Source: Nemertoderma westbladi (Eukaryota; Xenacoelomorpha; Nemertodermatida; Nemertodermatidae). From it: a DNA stretch of 29,835 bases. This document shows positions 19,560 to 29,212 of this stretch, piece after piece. Every line of letters begins with the position of its first letter. Within the stretch, counting starts at the first letter, position 1. The translations under genes and the position numbers were made by a program. The notes under the pieces were generated by a model. That model was not told the origin of the DNA and did not search any database. It saw nothing but the letters and a program-made list of their open reading frames with translations. Location: the NCBI GenBank assembly GCA_032718475.1, contig JAUCBJ010003245.1, positions 1-29,835 on the forward strand, in the 5' to 3' direction.

Positions 19560-19906
19560 CCCCCTGGTCGGAACGACAGATGGTGTCTGGTGCCGAGAGG
19601 CCCAGGTAATGTTAAAACACATCGCCGAGGCTCTCGTTGCTAAACACCAAGGGATGAGGGAAAGGGGCCTCGCGTGTGTTTTGGGGGGTGTCCGGCGGCG
19701 CCTTCAATTCGCCCTCCTCCGGTCCAGTTCCCTCTGCCTCCGTGGCGGACGACGATCATGGCGCGGTTTGGGGTTCGGGGATGGTGCGGATCTGCGAGGT
19801 CACGACATCCCCGCGCAGTATTGACCGGCTGCTTCGGCTCTTCATCGGCAACGCATCGGCTCTTAAGTTCAAGAAACAACTGGACGCGCTCTACACAACT
19901 GTATAA
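19560..19906 (+). pseudogene. GC-rich segment carried inside the hAT-like element
   Basis: I do not recognise a protein family here. The segment is GC-rich inside an AT-rich element. A frame open after a TGA at 19655, and ending with TAA at 19904-19906, codes about 75 residues. Its end, SIDRLLRLFIGNASALKFKK, looks helical and is followed by QLDALYTTV. The stop is followed at once by AATAAATA, which could serve as a polyadenylation signal. It may be the 3' end of a captured or older gene, or decayed element sequence. No start codon or splice acceptor can be chosen with confidence. Confidence 0.35.
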
Positions 19907-20159
19907 ATAAATATTACTATTACTCTATAAATATTAACTCAACATCAATTTGCAATATTTATTGTTAACTATTATTGGTATTGGCATTGCAATTAAATGT
20001 ATCCATCGAAATCATTATCGCATACAATATAGTTAGTTAATAATAAATTTATTGTACAATGACCTACTCTGACACCAACAGCAACATTCACACTACCGTA
20101 CTGACAGTAATATCAAACTGCACAGAAACATAATCACAATCAGTCCAGTCAGTCACTGT

Positions 20160-20395
20160 CTCTCCCATCCTCGTCAATCTTAACGCAGTCCTCGGACTGT
20201 TCAGGAACCACTGGGACATCACTGCTCTTAGCCACTCAGAAGCAGGGCTGCAGGCCACAGCCTCCTTTTCCCTCGCCATAGCAGCTCCAGTTGACTCCAG
20301 GCAGCGAGTGAATGAAATCAATATCAACTGGTTTACATGATGAACGACGAGCCGGTTCCGTGCCTTGGAGTGCATGAAGAGCTGGCGGCTGTTCA
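20160..20395 (-). pseudogene. hAT transposase C-terminal remnant
   Basis: On the minus strand the start of this part reads RQLFMHSKARNRLVVHHVNQ followed by LILISF. It resembles the end of the hAT dimerisation domain, where an F/A-rich helix is followed by R-N-R-L and a leucine-rich end. Further on, an acidic tail (KIDEDGRDSD) can be read in another frame. No catalytic DDE residues remain. The match is by pattern only, so confidence is moderate. Confidence 0.45.
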
Positions 20396-20639
20396 GTTCA
20401 CCCGCTCAACTGAAAGCTTCGGCCTATTACTGTATTACTAAATATACAGTATATGGGAGTGGTGGTGTGAATTATAGGTATACCATGCATTTATAGCTCA
20501 TATTGTTTATGCAGTCTTTGTTTAAAAAAAACACTGTTTTTTTTAACCGTGAAAAAAAAAGTAAAAAAAAACAGTGTTTCGAAACATGTATTTAAAACAA
20601 CCCCTGTGTTTTTTTTAAACCCTAATCAGAAATCAAATC

Positions 20640-22260
20640 AAGAGTCAGAATGATCAGACGAATTCATTTTCCAAGGTCACAAATCACAGAAGAAATCAGC
20701 AAATTTACAATAAAAAACAGAAGTGCAAATTACAAAGATTAAAGATGGCTACTGCTAAATTGTAAGAATGACGCAATGTCTAATTCTGCTCACATGATCA
20801 GGTGAATCCAGGGTTCTCCCAGCTGGGTTTTCGACCAACCAGTGGGCAGAAGCACATAATCGCCTTAACTTAATTTGGCAATTATTAAAAGCACAATTCA
20901 AACGTTAATTTAGCACAAACATTGATTTGATATAGAAATGTAAACGAAATTAGCACAATTATATTGTAGATTCCATAGATATTGGAAAACCGCAAATTCA
21001 TATTTTAGTTTTATAGAATTTTGCCACTGCAAATTAATATACTAGGGTTTTATTATAAAATTTACGTAAAAAATGCATCTCTGCCTTGCATCCTTAAGTA
21101 GTAGCTAAATGAGTTAGTGGCCGAAGAAAATTTACTTTTTACTTTTACTTTTTTTACTATCTAATTATATTACGGTTATACATCAATACACCTTATCTGG
21201 TCTGTTCTATACTGTATAATGGGTTGTTTTACACACAACGCCATATATCGCAACACCGCTCCAAGAGAAACATGTAATGTTTCTCTCCAATTGTAGGAGA
21301 AATAGGGTGATGGTGAATAATCAGATTAAAATTTACTTTCAAATAAATCAAACAACTTGGTTCTAATAATTCTAATAATTACATACAAATATTACCACTT
21401 TTACTGCATAGTAATGATTACATACAAAATACAAATTAAATTACAATATATTTTTCCTTTGATTTATTTACAAATTAAAAATTTACTTATTACTTATAAA
21501 TTTACTTATTTATTTATTTACTTACTTATGGAACATGGCTAGGACTATGTCCCCCATTTCCATCTCAAATTATAAAGAACAAATAATAACAAAAGAACTA
21601 AAATATAAAACGTATTTGAGGCTAACTGTTTAACTAAATATTATTGCGTTTAAGGCTGACAATCAAATTAAATATAAAAAAATACGTAATAATTTCTTTC
21701 ATTTTCGAACTTTTACCTAATTTCTTATAAAAAACGCAAATCATCTTGGTTTGATGATTGCTCAGGTAAGTGAAAGGAGTAAGCCAAACCCGCGCGTTTG
21801 TTTCCCCAATCACTTCCTTTGCCTCTTTCAATAAACTTTAGAGCAAATAAAGTCATATATACAAAATCAAATGAGTTAAGTACAATATAATTACAATATA
21901 AAAATATTAGCACAAATAATAACAAACAATTACCTATTACGTATTACGTATTTACTATTTCCAACGGACTATAAAGTATTTCCTTTCAATATTTTTTAGG
22001 CCTTCTTAATACTTTACATAAAAAAAATTCTGTCTAAACTAAATCTAATAACAAATAAGTATAGCATATATTAAAATCCAGTTGTGATGGCTGGGCAATA
22101 AATCTAGACGTATATATCAGAGCGATGATGATATATAAAGGTTTGGACATAATTGGGCTTAATAATACATGCGTCGAAACTTCCCGAAATAATTTGGAGT
22201 GAAAATATTGTATAAATCGCGGTCGTGGGTAAGGTTAGTAGACGGATGGATGGCGTGAAT
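20640..22260. other. AT-rich stretch without recognisable genes
   Basis: No coding region is supported. It has TTTAC/TTAC-rich simple sequence (about 21130-21150 and 21480-21530) and a hairpin AGAGAAACAT-GTA-ATGTTTCTCT at 21264-21286. The first of the dispersed 18-bp palindromes is at 21784-21801. Confidence 0.5.
21784..21801. repeat. Dispersed 18-bp palindrome, copy 1
   Basis: CCAAACCCGCGCGTTTGT, two changes from the consensus CCAAACCCGCGGGTTTGG. Confidence 0.7.
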
Positions 22261-22597
22261 CTATTGGATGTCGGAACAGCTTGCATTGTCTTTCCGCATC
22301 GTATTTTTTACCTCATCTTGATACTCAGGCGTGAGCCTTTTCTCCGGATGTTGCGGGTCGAATGTTGACCAAGGACTCGAGAGTTCCAAACCCACGGGTT
22401 TGGTACTCGAATCCTGTGCCGCTTCGCGCCGCTCCTCCAAATCTTTATACCCACGATAAAGCGAAATGGCAGCAGTCATTTCCACTAAAGCAGGAGTGGT
22501 ACGAGTTCCAATCTTACTGTAAGGATCCGGAGTCATAATCATTGGTGTAACAGGCGTTGGGGGTTTCTTTCCGCTAAAATCGATGGTTATCATCGGG
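22261..22597 (-). pseudogene. Unknown frame, left of the SINE
   Basis: A minus-strand frame of 114 codons begins MSNPMITIDFSGKKPPTP and contains a helical, charged part (YKDLEERREAAQD), then STKPVGLEL, which is coded by one of the dispersed palindromes. I do not recognise a family. The SINE at 22610-22844 separates it from the next frame to the right. Before that insertion the stop of the upstream frame and this ATG would have overlapped (ATGA), so both may be parts of one older frame. Its place next to the gag-like region and the shared palindrome suggest it belongs to the same retroelement block. Confidence 0.35.
22386..22403. repeat. Dispersed 18-bp palindrome, copy 2
   Basis: CCAAACCCACGGGTTTGG, one change from a perfect palindrome. 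CTCGA is found close on both sides. Confidence 0.85.
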
Positions 22598-22856
22598 TTA
22601 CTCATCGGAAGGGTGGGGTAGCTCAGTTGGTTGAGCGCCGGGCCTGCAATCTATTGGTTGTAGGTTCAGCCTCGCCAGGGTCCACTCAGCCTTTCATCCA
22701 TTGGGGTCAATAAAATGAGTACCAGTTAAATAACTGGGAGCACATCTTGGGATAGGAGTAGCGCCCACCCCTACCCTCGGGTAGCAGCTATCGAAAGAGG
22801 AGCCTTCGGGTCGCCTCCGGCTTCAGCCGACTGTTTGCTTGCTTTTACTCATTGGA
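22598..22856 (+). mobile_element. tRNA-derived SINE with target duplication
   Basis: The body is about 22610-22844. The head has TAGCTCAGTTGGTTGAGCGC (box A and D-arm like) and GTAGGTTCAGCCTC (box B-like, slightly changed). The middle reads CTCAGCCTTTCATCCATTGG followed by GGTCAATAAAATGAGTACCA, a block that resembles the conserved middle of SINEs I know from cephalopods and other lophotrochozoans. The 3' part is GC-rich and ends in TTTGCTTGCTTTT. Target duplications TTACTCATCGGA (22598-22609) and TTACTCATTGGA (22845-22856) match at 11 of 12 places. Confidence 0.85.
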
Positions 22857-23151
22857 TATCCTCCTTCATTATTCCTGAGAAATTGATGCGCTTTACACCG
22901 GGTCTTTGTTCATTTATACGATCAGGGATGGAGACGTCTTGTTTGTTCATACACTCGCTACATTTATAGAACAATTTATACACACTGAAGACCTTCGATG
23001 TTTCCTCGTTCTCTCCTCGTGTTCTCTGGTATAAATGCATTCCAACAAACTGGTCTCTCACGGCAGGTAAAGGTTCATCGTGCGATATAAACATATTCAT
23101 AAGGTACATTCTAGCGATCTCCTCATCGGGGTTAGTGCTTACATCACACAT
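22857..23151 (-). pseudogene. Unknown frame, right of the SINE
   Basis: A minus-strand frame of about 100 codons starts MCDVSTNPDEEIARMYLMNM and has a Cys pair (KCSEC) in LFYKCSECMNKQDVSIPDR. It ends at a TGA inside the SINE target site. I do not recognise the family. It could be part of the retroelement that also provides the gag-like frames, or of a host gene broken by the SINE. Confidence 0.35.
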
Positions 23152-23154
23152 ATC

Positions 23155-24200
23155 GACAGCGAAATCTTAAGGGTATTGGCACCAATATTCATGCAGCAAC
23201 ACCTCCATTCGGTCCTCAACCGCCTTCAACCTGTCCTTCCTCAACCCTTTGTCATAATTTGGCTTAATGTTCATATTCAGCTCCACCACGGATCACACAT
23301 GATAATACACATTCGCAACTTTGCATCCATGGCGAGCGAATGGCAGCTCCGCTTCTTCTTTGGTGCTCCACCCTCTCTTAGGTTCCGCAGGGATACATCT
23401 TTTCATTCTCGATAGTTAATTATATCCTCTAATATATCCAACCAGATTAACTTACGTAAGTTAGTTAATCTGCGAATTGACCAATAAGTTAATAAGATGG
23501 GATCGACTTCCCGAGCTACCTGGCCCACCTTCCAGCAGTTCAGGTTCAGCTCCCCAGACCTTGTCTCAATCTTAAGCTATCCTCAGTGTCTATTCCCATG
23601 CATAGCGCAAAAACTTCGGAGATAAACTGGCCATGACCGACTCACTTTTTGATACCCAAACTACTCCCCATACTTGTACTAGAATAGTGTAGTTAGAATA
23701 AACATTATCTGGGGAGCTCGACTTTACCAAACCCATGGGTTTAATTATCGAATGCCTCTCTCCACTACAAACGACTGAGTGGGGTCTGTGTATGCCACTG
23801 GTGCTACTAACCTTTAGCACCCTTGGTTGTTGTACTGTTGGCACCAATCTGTGAAATCTACTGAACTCAATTTAAACTCCTAAATATAATAGCCATGACC
23901 ATGGTGTTTAGATACGATATCCTTCAAACCTTTCACGACTTTCAAAATTACTGTACATGTCTCATATATTTATTCTACGTTTGAATTTGTCTTGGGTTCA
24001 ACTGTAATTATAATTTTTTAACTTTCAAACGCATAAAAAAAATTTACTTCATACCCACCAGACAAATTTTCAAACACAATTCACCACAAACCCGCTCCTA
24101 TGCATTTCCGAGTATTTAGATACAAGGAATGCATACGAAGTGAATCTGCATTTCAGACATTAATTTTGTTTTGAGGCAGAAGACAAGTTATAGTCTCCTG
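23155..24200. other. Stretch with no clear gene, two palindromes
   Basis: A minus-strand frame at 23590-23847 is open for 85 codons but has no motif that I know. CAGATTAACTTACGTAAGTT at 23443-23462, continuing to 23472, forms an imperfect hairpin with a perfect AACTTACGTAAGTT centre. No protease or RT motif is visible where a pol gene would be expected after the gag-like frames. Confidence 0.45.
23727..23744. repeat. Dispersed 18-bp palindrome, copy 3
   Basis: CCAAACCCATGGGTTTAA; the inner AAACCCATGGGTTT is perfect. TCGA lies a few bases outside on both sides. Confidence 0.8.
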
Positions 24201-24252
24201 TCTCAATGCATGTTGGTGACAATTCCGATCCCACTGACGGAATCTTCGAATC

Positions 24253-24268
24253 CAAATCCGCGGATTTG
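24253..24268. repeat. Dispersed palindrome, copy 4
   Basis: CAAATCCGCGGATTTG, a perfect 16-bp palindrome with the compensated change C-to-T on one arm and G-to-A on the other. CTTCG and CGAAG flank it on the two sides, extending the pairing. Confidence 0.85.
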
Positions 24269-24400
24269 TAAACCGAAGGCTCTGTTACTTACTAACTGTG
24301 ACCCTTGTGCTCCTTGAGCAATCTGTAGGGGTGGCTTTATGTCATAACTAACCCTTCCAGATCTTGTGGTCACATATGTCTCTTGATCTAAGAAGTCTAT

Positions 24401-24494
24401 AGGCTGCTCCAATGACTCTTCAGGCCGCTCCAATGACTCGTTAGGCCGCTCCAATGACCCTTTCGGCCACTCCAATGACTCATTAGGCCGCTCC
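24401..24494. repeat. 24-bp tandem repeat in the gag-like frame
   Basis: About four units of GGCCGCTCCAATGACTC plus seven bases, in frame, coding eight-residue units of the type ERPNESLE. Confidence 0.85.
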
Positions 24495-25099
24495 TCAACA
24501 CCTACTTGAGATGTATCTAAGTTCCAACACTTTGCTACCTGACCCTCTATTATGTAGGTATATACAATGACGTCACTTAGGAACGTTCTGTGTCTGTTAA
24601 ACCCACTTTTAGCACCAAAATGGCGCTCTTCGATATCATCCTCAGGGGTATAATCACTATCCGTTTCTGTGTAATAACTCAGTTCTTCTAACTGGTCTTT
24701 TTCAGAACATAACTCCTCCGAGTCACAAGCGTTTTCATCATGATCTTTACAATCTCTTCTTGAGACATCTATATCTGGAGGGTCTATGGACTCATGTGAG
24801 TATAGAGATGTAGATCTTACCTTACCTCTCCCTTTATCCGAGTTTTCCTGTAGATAATGATTTGTGGGACTATGGAAATCGGCGTGTAGCAGTTTATGAT
24901 GTATTCTGTCACACTCTACAAATCCGTTTCCACTGTTCGAGCACTGGCGTCTTACATGACCTGGAGCAAGACATGCCCAACAGGTACCTAACGTCTGCAC
25001 TTGAATCCGTCTCTGTTCTGAGTTCAATTCCTTGAAGCGCCTGCAATTTCCTAACTTGTGGTCATCTGACCTTACTTCCTTTAAGAGAACTCGCATCCC

Positions 25100-25990
25100 A
25101 CAAATCCAACTGGCAACTCCTGTTGCTTTATACTGGGCCTGTCCGACCTCTCACCTGACCAGACTAGCGAGTCTGATCTTAAGGCGGGGGTACTCTGGTT
25201 ATATTTGTCTACTGTGTTAAATGTCACAGACTGTCTGTCTTCATTGACACTTACCATAGACCTTCTCAAAGCAGGTTTTATTTCTCTCATATTCTCTTCT
25301 GAGAAGTTTGACTTCATCTCGGCGATAGCGTCGGTTGCTATCATATCGTGAATATGTCTGAGCATTAACACTTTATCTTGACCATCCAATTTGTTCTCTA
25401 AATTTCGCCAATAACGTAAGTTCAGGCTTCTTATTATACTCTTTAAAACCTCAGTATGGTCACCATAGTGCGGTAGATCCACTGTTTTTAAAATATCTAG
25501 GGCATTTGTAATGGCGTTGGCCAAGTTTAACAGTTCCAAAGGTGTTGTAATTTTTCCACCCTTCCCCAAATCCTCTACTATCGATTGCGCCATTTTGGTT
25601 TTATTCCCATAGAGGTCGCTAAGGGTCTTCATTATTAGTTCAAATGCATTTTCATTCCTGACGAAATTGTTGGCAATGGACCTTGGCTCTCGATGGAGCT
25701 AATTGAATTTTTCATTGGGGGTAAAAGTACTGTTGGTTTACTGCTCATTGACATAAGTCTTAAATGTCCTCCAGTGTTTATGGTTGCCCATAAACTTCTG
25801 AGGTTGTTGAGGTTGTTGCGCCGGCAATCCCTGCCTGGCGGCAAACTTACCAATGTCTCTAAGGGTGGCATCATTCTGGATTAATAAGTTGGTCAACTCT
25901 GCAGGGTTGTCGAGTCTGAGTCGAGTCCTTCTCGAGGGTTCATACTTACCTGCTCTACCATAGTCTTTCCTCCTATTACTATTTCTGACA
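25100..25990 (-). pseudogene. Gag-like middle part, DUF1759-like
   Basis: On the minus strand, from about 25990, one frame reads through to 25081 with two in-frame stops (near 25725 and 25690). It gives RTRLRLDNPAEL, then LRDIGKFAARQGLP, then PQKFMGNHKHWRTFKTYV, which is the K-F-x-G-x-x-x-x-W-x-x-F start of the DUF1759-like Gag region. Further on come LSDLYGNKTKMAQSIVEDL, a leucine-rich helical part (LELLNLANAITNALDILK), and LRYWRNLENKL. This is the order expected for BEL/Pao Gag, before the CCHC knuckle. Stops and a frameshift make the copy inactive. Call by pattern; no search was possible. Confidence 0.65.
25159..25176. repeat. Dispersed 18-bp palindrome, copy 5
   Basis: CCAGACTAGCGAGTCTGA: same layout as the others but with compensated changes on both arms (AGACT/AGTCT). 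Confidence 0.7.
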
Positions 25991-26767
25991 TCTTAAATCC
26001 TCCCCCTCCTCACTTGAGTCAGTATTATTTACCTGATCTTGCAGTGGTTTACAGCCTGATGCCCTAATCCAAGCCTCTTCTATAAATCTCTCGTCCAAGT
26101 GCAGGAAATCAGGATTGCAGTTCGTAGGAACAGGTGTCCTTACCTGAGGCCTTTGTGGTATTGTCGCCTCTGATATGCTTATTCCTGCGCCAGGCTGGGC
26201 TTCACCTTGTTCTTGTTTGCTGGGATCAGAATTAGTCCTTAGCTGGACTGCTTCTCTCAGTTGTTGGATGCTAAGCATATCAGTTATAGGCTGGATGTGC
26301 AGGGATATAGCTTGCGCTATACTGGCGCTTAACTCCTCCCTTTTAACTCCTCCCTGACTTGGGTTTCTCTGAGATGTCGGCTCTATTTGGCTAAGACATT
26401 TCCTTTCATAAGACCCTTCCTCCAGTTTAACTCAGAAGTTTTCTTTCAAACCGGGTTGATGATCCATTGATGGATTCCAAACCCGCGGGTTTGGTTCACC
26501 TGATGTTCGTCCACTAGGAGTTTCTTCTATGAACTCGTCCGAGTTGCGGTAATAATTTACTTGTAGAGCACCCTCTTGATGGCACGGATCTTGTGCGATC
26601 AGCGAGGCACTAATACCAACTGGTGTGCGATATGCAGAAAATGGTTTCGCAATCTGAGTACTTGTGACAGTTCTTGTCGGCGGTGACTCATGTTTAACTG
26701 GAGGTCTCGCCTCACGCCCGGCCTTCTGTTGGGCAAATAAACGTCGCAACCCGGTACCCATACTCAC
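25979..26767 (-). pseudogene. Gag-like linker frames
   Basis: Two minus-strand frames, 26432-26767 and 25979-26278, lie between the coiled coil and the DUF1759-like part. They are rich in Pro, Gln, Glu and Ser and lack domains that I recognise (for instance FIEETPSGRTSGEP, and LDERFIEEAWIRASG). F-I-E-E occurs in both, which may reflect an old duplication. They are best read as the disordered middle of the same gag-like protein, broken by frameshifts. Confidence 0.45.
26477..26494. repeat. Dispersed 18-bp palindrome, copy 6
   Basis: CCAAACCCGCGGGTTTGG, a perfect palindrome and the consensus of the family. A weaker similar string (TCAAACCGGGTTGA) lies about 20 bp to the left. Confidence 0.9.
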
Positions 26768-26881
26768 CCCTCATTCCTCTAGCATTCGCATACCCTGCTC
26801 AGCAATTTTATTCGCCCTCCTTGTATGCTCCTCACTTTCTAAATCTAACCTTGCACTTTCTAATTGGTCCAACTTACATTG

Positions 26882-27349
26882 TTATGCTTCCCTTGCCATC
26901 CTCGCAGTGGTTTCTGCCTTAAATTTCGCTTGTTCATCAAGTAGCAGTCGTCTCTCGCATTTGTATTCAAGCTTGCGTTCTTTGCACTCATGTTTGAGCT
27001 GAAGTTCGCGTTCCTCGCATTTGCGTTCAAACTGAAGTTTGTGTTCCTCGTGTTCGCGTTCTTTGCATTCGCGTTCGAGCTGAAGTTCGCATTCCTCGCA
27101 TTCGCGTTGCTTGCATTCGAGTTCGCATTCTTTGCATTCACGTTCAAGTTCCTTGTGCTTGCGTATGTCCTCCAACTCCCGCAGTTTCACTTCAACTCTG
27201 AGACTGCGCTCCTCTTCCAATTCGGCTTCCTTCCTCACCTCCGCTGCACATACGATCTCCACCTGTTGTTCATTTAATTGGCGCCTTCTTTCCTCCGCAG
27301 AGTTGTGAGAAACGATGGATCTAGCACACAAGACGTTTTCCTCGCGCAC
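26882..27349 (-). pseudogene. Gag-like coiled-coil part with repeated Cys
   Basis: A 155-codon minus-strand frame rich in Glu, Lys, Arg and Leu. It has a long repeat with the pattern E-x-x-C-K-E-x-E (examples: LERECKECELECKQRECEEC, ERECKEREHEEH, LKHECKERKLEYKC). Heptad-like spacing suggests a coiled coil. Cysteines recur every few residues, which is unusual for a Gag coiled coil. The DNA is an imperfect tandem repeat of 12-bp steps (TTCGCATTC and relatives on the plus strand); this explains the Asn/Ala-rich shadow in another frame. It continues the gag-like block from the right. Confidence 0.5.
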
Positions 27350-28314
27350 GACTTACCTGCGAGTCTCCGCTGTTTTTGGATGCATTCTCGAGCGGAGTGA
27401 GTGACCTCTGCTGGATATTCTCCATCGTCGGCAGCACCTCACCCGGCACAACCACTCCACTCTGCATCAACCAATTTGTGACTTCCCTTTGGTATCTGCA
27501 CTCCTTCTTATCTTGGGTCTCTTCTAGTTCTACTAACTTTCTTAATTCAGCATCACTCACCTGATACGCCTGTGCCTGCGAACCCCATTGTAACCAATTT
27601 TCTGTCCTAACCCATCGGAATTGCTCCGACAATATTCGGTGTTCCAATAAGGCTGTTAGGACCTTATCATATATCCGCATTGTTATGTCACCTAACTGGG
27701 ACTCCACTGCCTTCTTTGCTAGAACTGCTAACTCCTCTGTCTCCTTGCTTAAACAGTGCTGAGTTTTATCCCTTTCTTAGTTCTACCAAATCTTCCCTTT
27801 CAATACTGCCAGAGTTGGCTAAGATCTTCCTTACCTTTTCCGTTGCCCGGGTTATATGTCCAGTGTGCGTGCGTATTTTCTTCTTTAACGCAATGTCTTG
27901 CTCTCTCTCGCTTAGCTGACTTACACTCGGTGGACTTGAGGGATTATTACGGGAACTTCAGGTAATTCTCACAGCCTTTGGAGCCATAGCACTCACCAGA
28001 CCCGCAGGTCTGGAAACCGGGCTTTGGGCTCTCGCTCCTACTAAACTATTCTCCCTACTACTCACCTTAGCTTGTGCTACAGTGCAATCCTTCTTTACAG
28101 TGGTACTGGCAGATCCTATTAATATAACCTCACCTTGGTCTTCTTCACTAGTCACTGTCTCGTCCTCCTGTTCACTAACGTCAGCATCACTCACTGCGTC
28201 ATCATGATCGTCATGGTTACGGTTACGTCAACAGTTATGTTGACACTATTGTCAGTCGGCGGTCCAGCCGCCGTCTCATAGCTATCATCTTGTGCCTCCT
28301 TTTCTGAGACACTC
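27321..28314 (-). pseudogene. Gag-like N-terminal part
   Basis: The likely start is the ATG at 28314 (MSVSEKEAQDDSYET). A frameshift at about 28220 leads to the acidic part SDADVSEQEDETVTSEED. At about 27955 the frame changes again to a helical segment with LKKKIRTHTGHITRATEKVR and REDLVELRKG. A change near 27755 leads to the frame 27321-27707 (ITMRIYDKVLTALLEHRILS, then WLQWGSQAQAYQVSDAEL). The helical segment is reminiscent of the start of BEL/Pao Gag proteins. At least three breaks make it inactive. I saw no long terminal repeat upstream. Confidence 0.45.
27996..28013. repeat. Dispersed 18-bp palindrome, copy 7
   Basis: CCAGACCCGCAGGTCTGG: arms CCAGACC and GGTCTGG pair fully, around CGCA. 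Relative to the consensus the A-to-G and T-to-C changes on the two arms compensate each other. Confidence 0.85.
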
Positions 28315-28319
28315 ATTCT

Positions 28320-29210
28320 AGTAAGTATTATATATTTATTTGCCTTCTGGCTAAAATCTCGCAAAATTTCGAGATATATATACTAATTTAATCGAATTTT
28401 GATTAAATTATTTGTCAAAATATTTTATTTGGTCTCAAATATCAAATACGAATGTGATTAATTCGCAATAAAAAATATTATGAATTTAATTATATAGTTA
28501 CAGTAGATACCGGTATAATTTTTAAACAAATATAGATCTATAGCTATTATACTGCATTTAAATACCAGTACGACACCAAATTATTTTTGAATTCAAATTC
28601 AAAATATTGAAAAAAATAAATCTGTCACCCAACAATATTTCTAATTGTATATATATAGCTCAAATCAGCCCAATTTTAATTTTAAATTTTATATATATAT
28701 CCACAGATGCGTGGCTACACCTTCAGGTTGTGACACTCTCTCCTTCCTCCAACTGAGCGATCCAAAACACCATGACTGGCTAAACCTAATTAACCTAACT
28801 AATAAATTGAGTTCAGTTTCGCAGTCAAACAACTGGTAATTTTTTACTGCTTTCACAAATACATTAGTACCAACAGAACAACTAACCTCGTTCGCTGTGA
28901 GATTCCACGTCCGCGTCCTAAGCTTCAGTCTCTTTGCTGATTGCAAACCGAACCCGTAGACCCACATAAACCACATCAGAAGTTCCATCTCGCCATGTTT
29001 CTCCAGATGGGATATAATAATTAAGCGGTTATCCAACATACCGGTACTAAAACTCTAAATTTTATTATATATAAATTTTGGCTGAAACTGAATTCTCACA
29101 AACCTAGCTAATAATTTTGAAATTTTACTAATTTTACAATTTACCCTAAAAGCCTAACGAATTACTCTATTTTCTATTATTAGTGAACAAAAAAAATAAA
29201 AGCCGTTTAC
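28320..29210. other. AT-rich stretch right of the gag-like block
   Basis: No gene is supported. A minus-strand frame at 28689-29039 is open for 116 codons without recognisable motifs. A long terminal repeat of the gag-like element would be expected here, but I found no matching copy in the window. Confidence 0.4.
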
Positions 29211-29212
29211 TT

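Larger units (their letters stand above)
19325..20633 (-). mobile_element. hAT-like non-autonomous element
   Basis: AGGGTTTAAAAAAAACAC at 19340-19357 is the perfect 18-bp inverted match of GTGTTTTTTTTAAACCCT at 20606-20623. AATCAGAAAT occurs on both sides (19325-19334 and 20624-20633), consistent with a duplicated target of about 8 bp; on the left, five extra bases (TCTGT) separate it from the repeat. An A/T-rich hairpin lies inside the right end (AAACACTG plus T8 at 20529-20544, pairing with 20564-20579). A minus-strand piece at about 20340-20390 resembles the C-terminal dimerisation region of hAT transposases. Most of the transposase is missing. Confidence 0.68.
24203..25096 (-). pseudogene. 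Gag-like C-terminal part with CCHC knuckle (BEL/Pao-like)
   Basis: A 297-codon frame. Near its start are DDHKLGNCRRF and the zinc knuckle CWACLAPGHVRRQC (C-x2-C-x4-H-x4-C), then CDRIHHKLLH. A cysteine/histidine cluster with this order and a closing H-H-x-L-L-H is typical of BEL/Pao-type Gag proteins, which bind the RNA in the particle. The part before the knuckle is in another frame, so a frameshift lies at about 25085-25100. The C-terminal half is acidic and includes a tandem eight-residue repeat (ERPNESLE, ERPEESLE) coded by a 24-bp repeat, and TTRSGRVS. The palindrome copy at 24253 is in this frame as QIRGFGFE. No protease follows. Confidence 0.65.

Noticed and set aside
22845-22870. AAGGAGGATATCC before an ATG on the minus strand, like a bacterial ribosome binding site
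   Set aside because: The site is a SINE target inside animal repeat DNA, the frames have no bacterial relatives that I recognise, and such a short string can occur by chance.
24060-24080. ACAAACCCGCTCC as an eighth dispersed palindrome
   Set aside because: Only the left arm matches; the right arm does not pair, so it was not counted.
26860-27147. Asn/Ala-rich repeat frame (NANARNAN)
   Set aside because: It is another frame of the short DNA repeats that code the Glu/Cys-rich coiled coil and has no support of its own.
28689-29039. 116-codon minus-strand frame as a gene
   Set aside because: No domain, no splice or start support, and no homologous copy in the window; left as unassigned.
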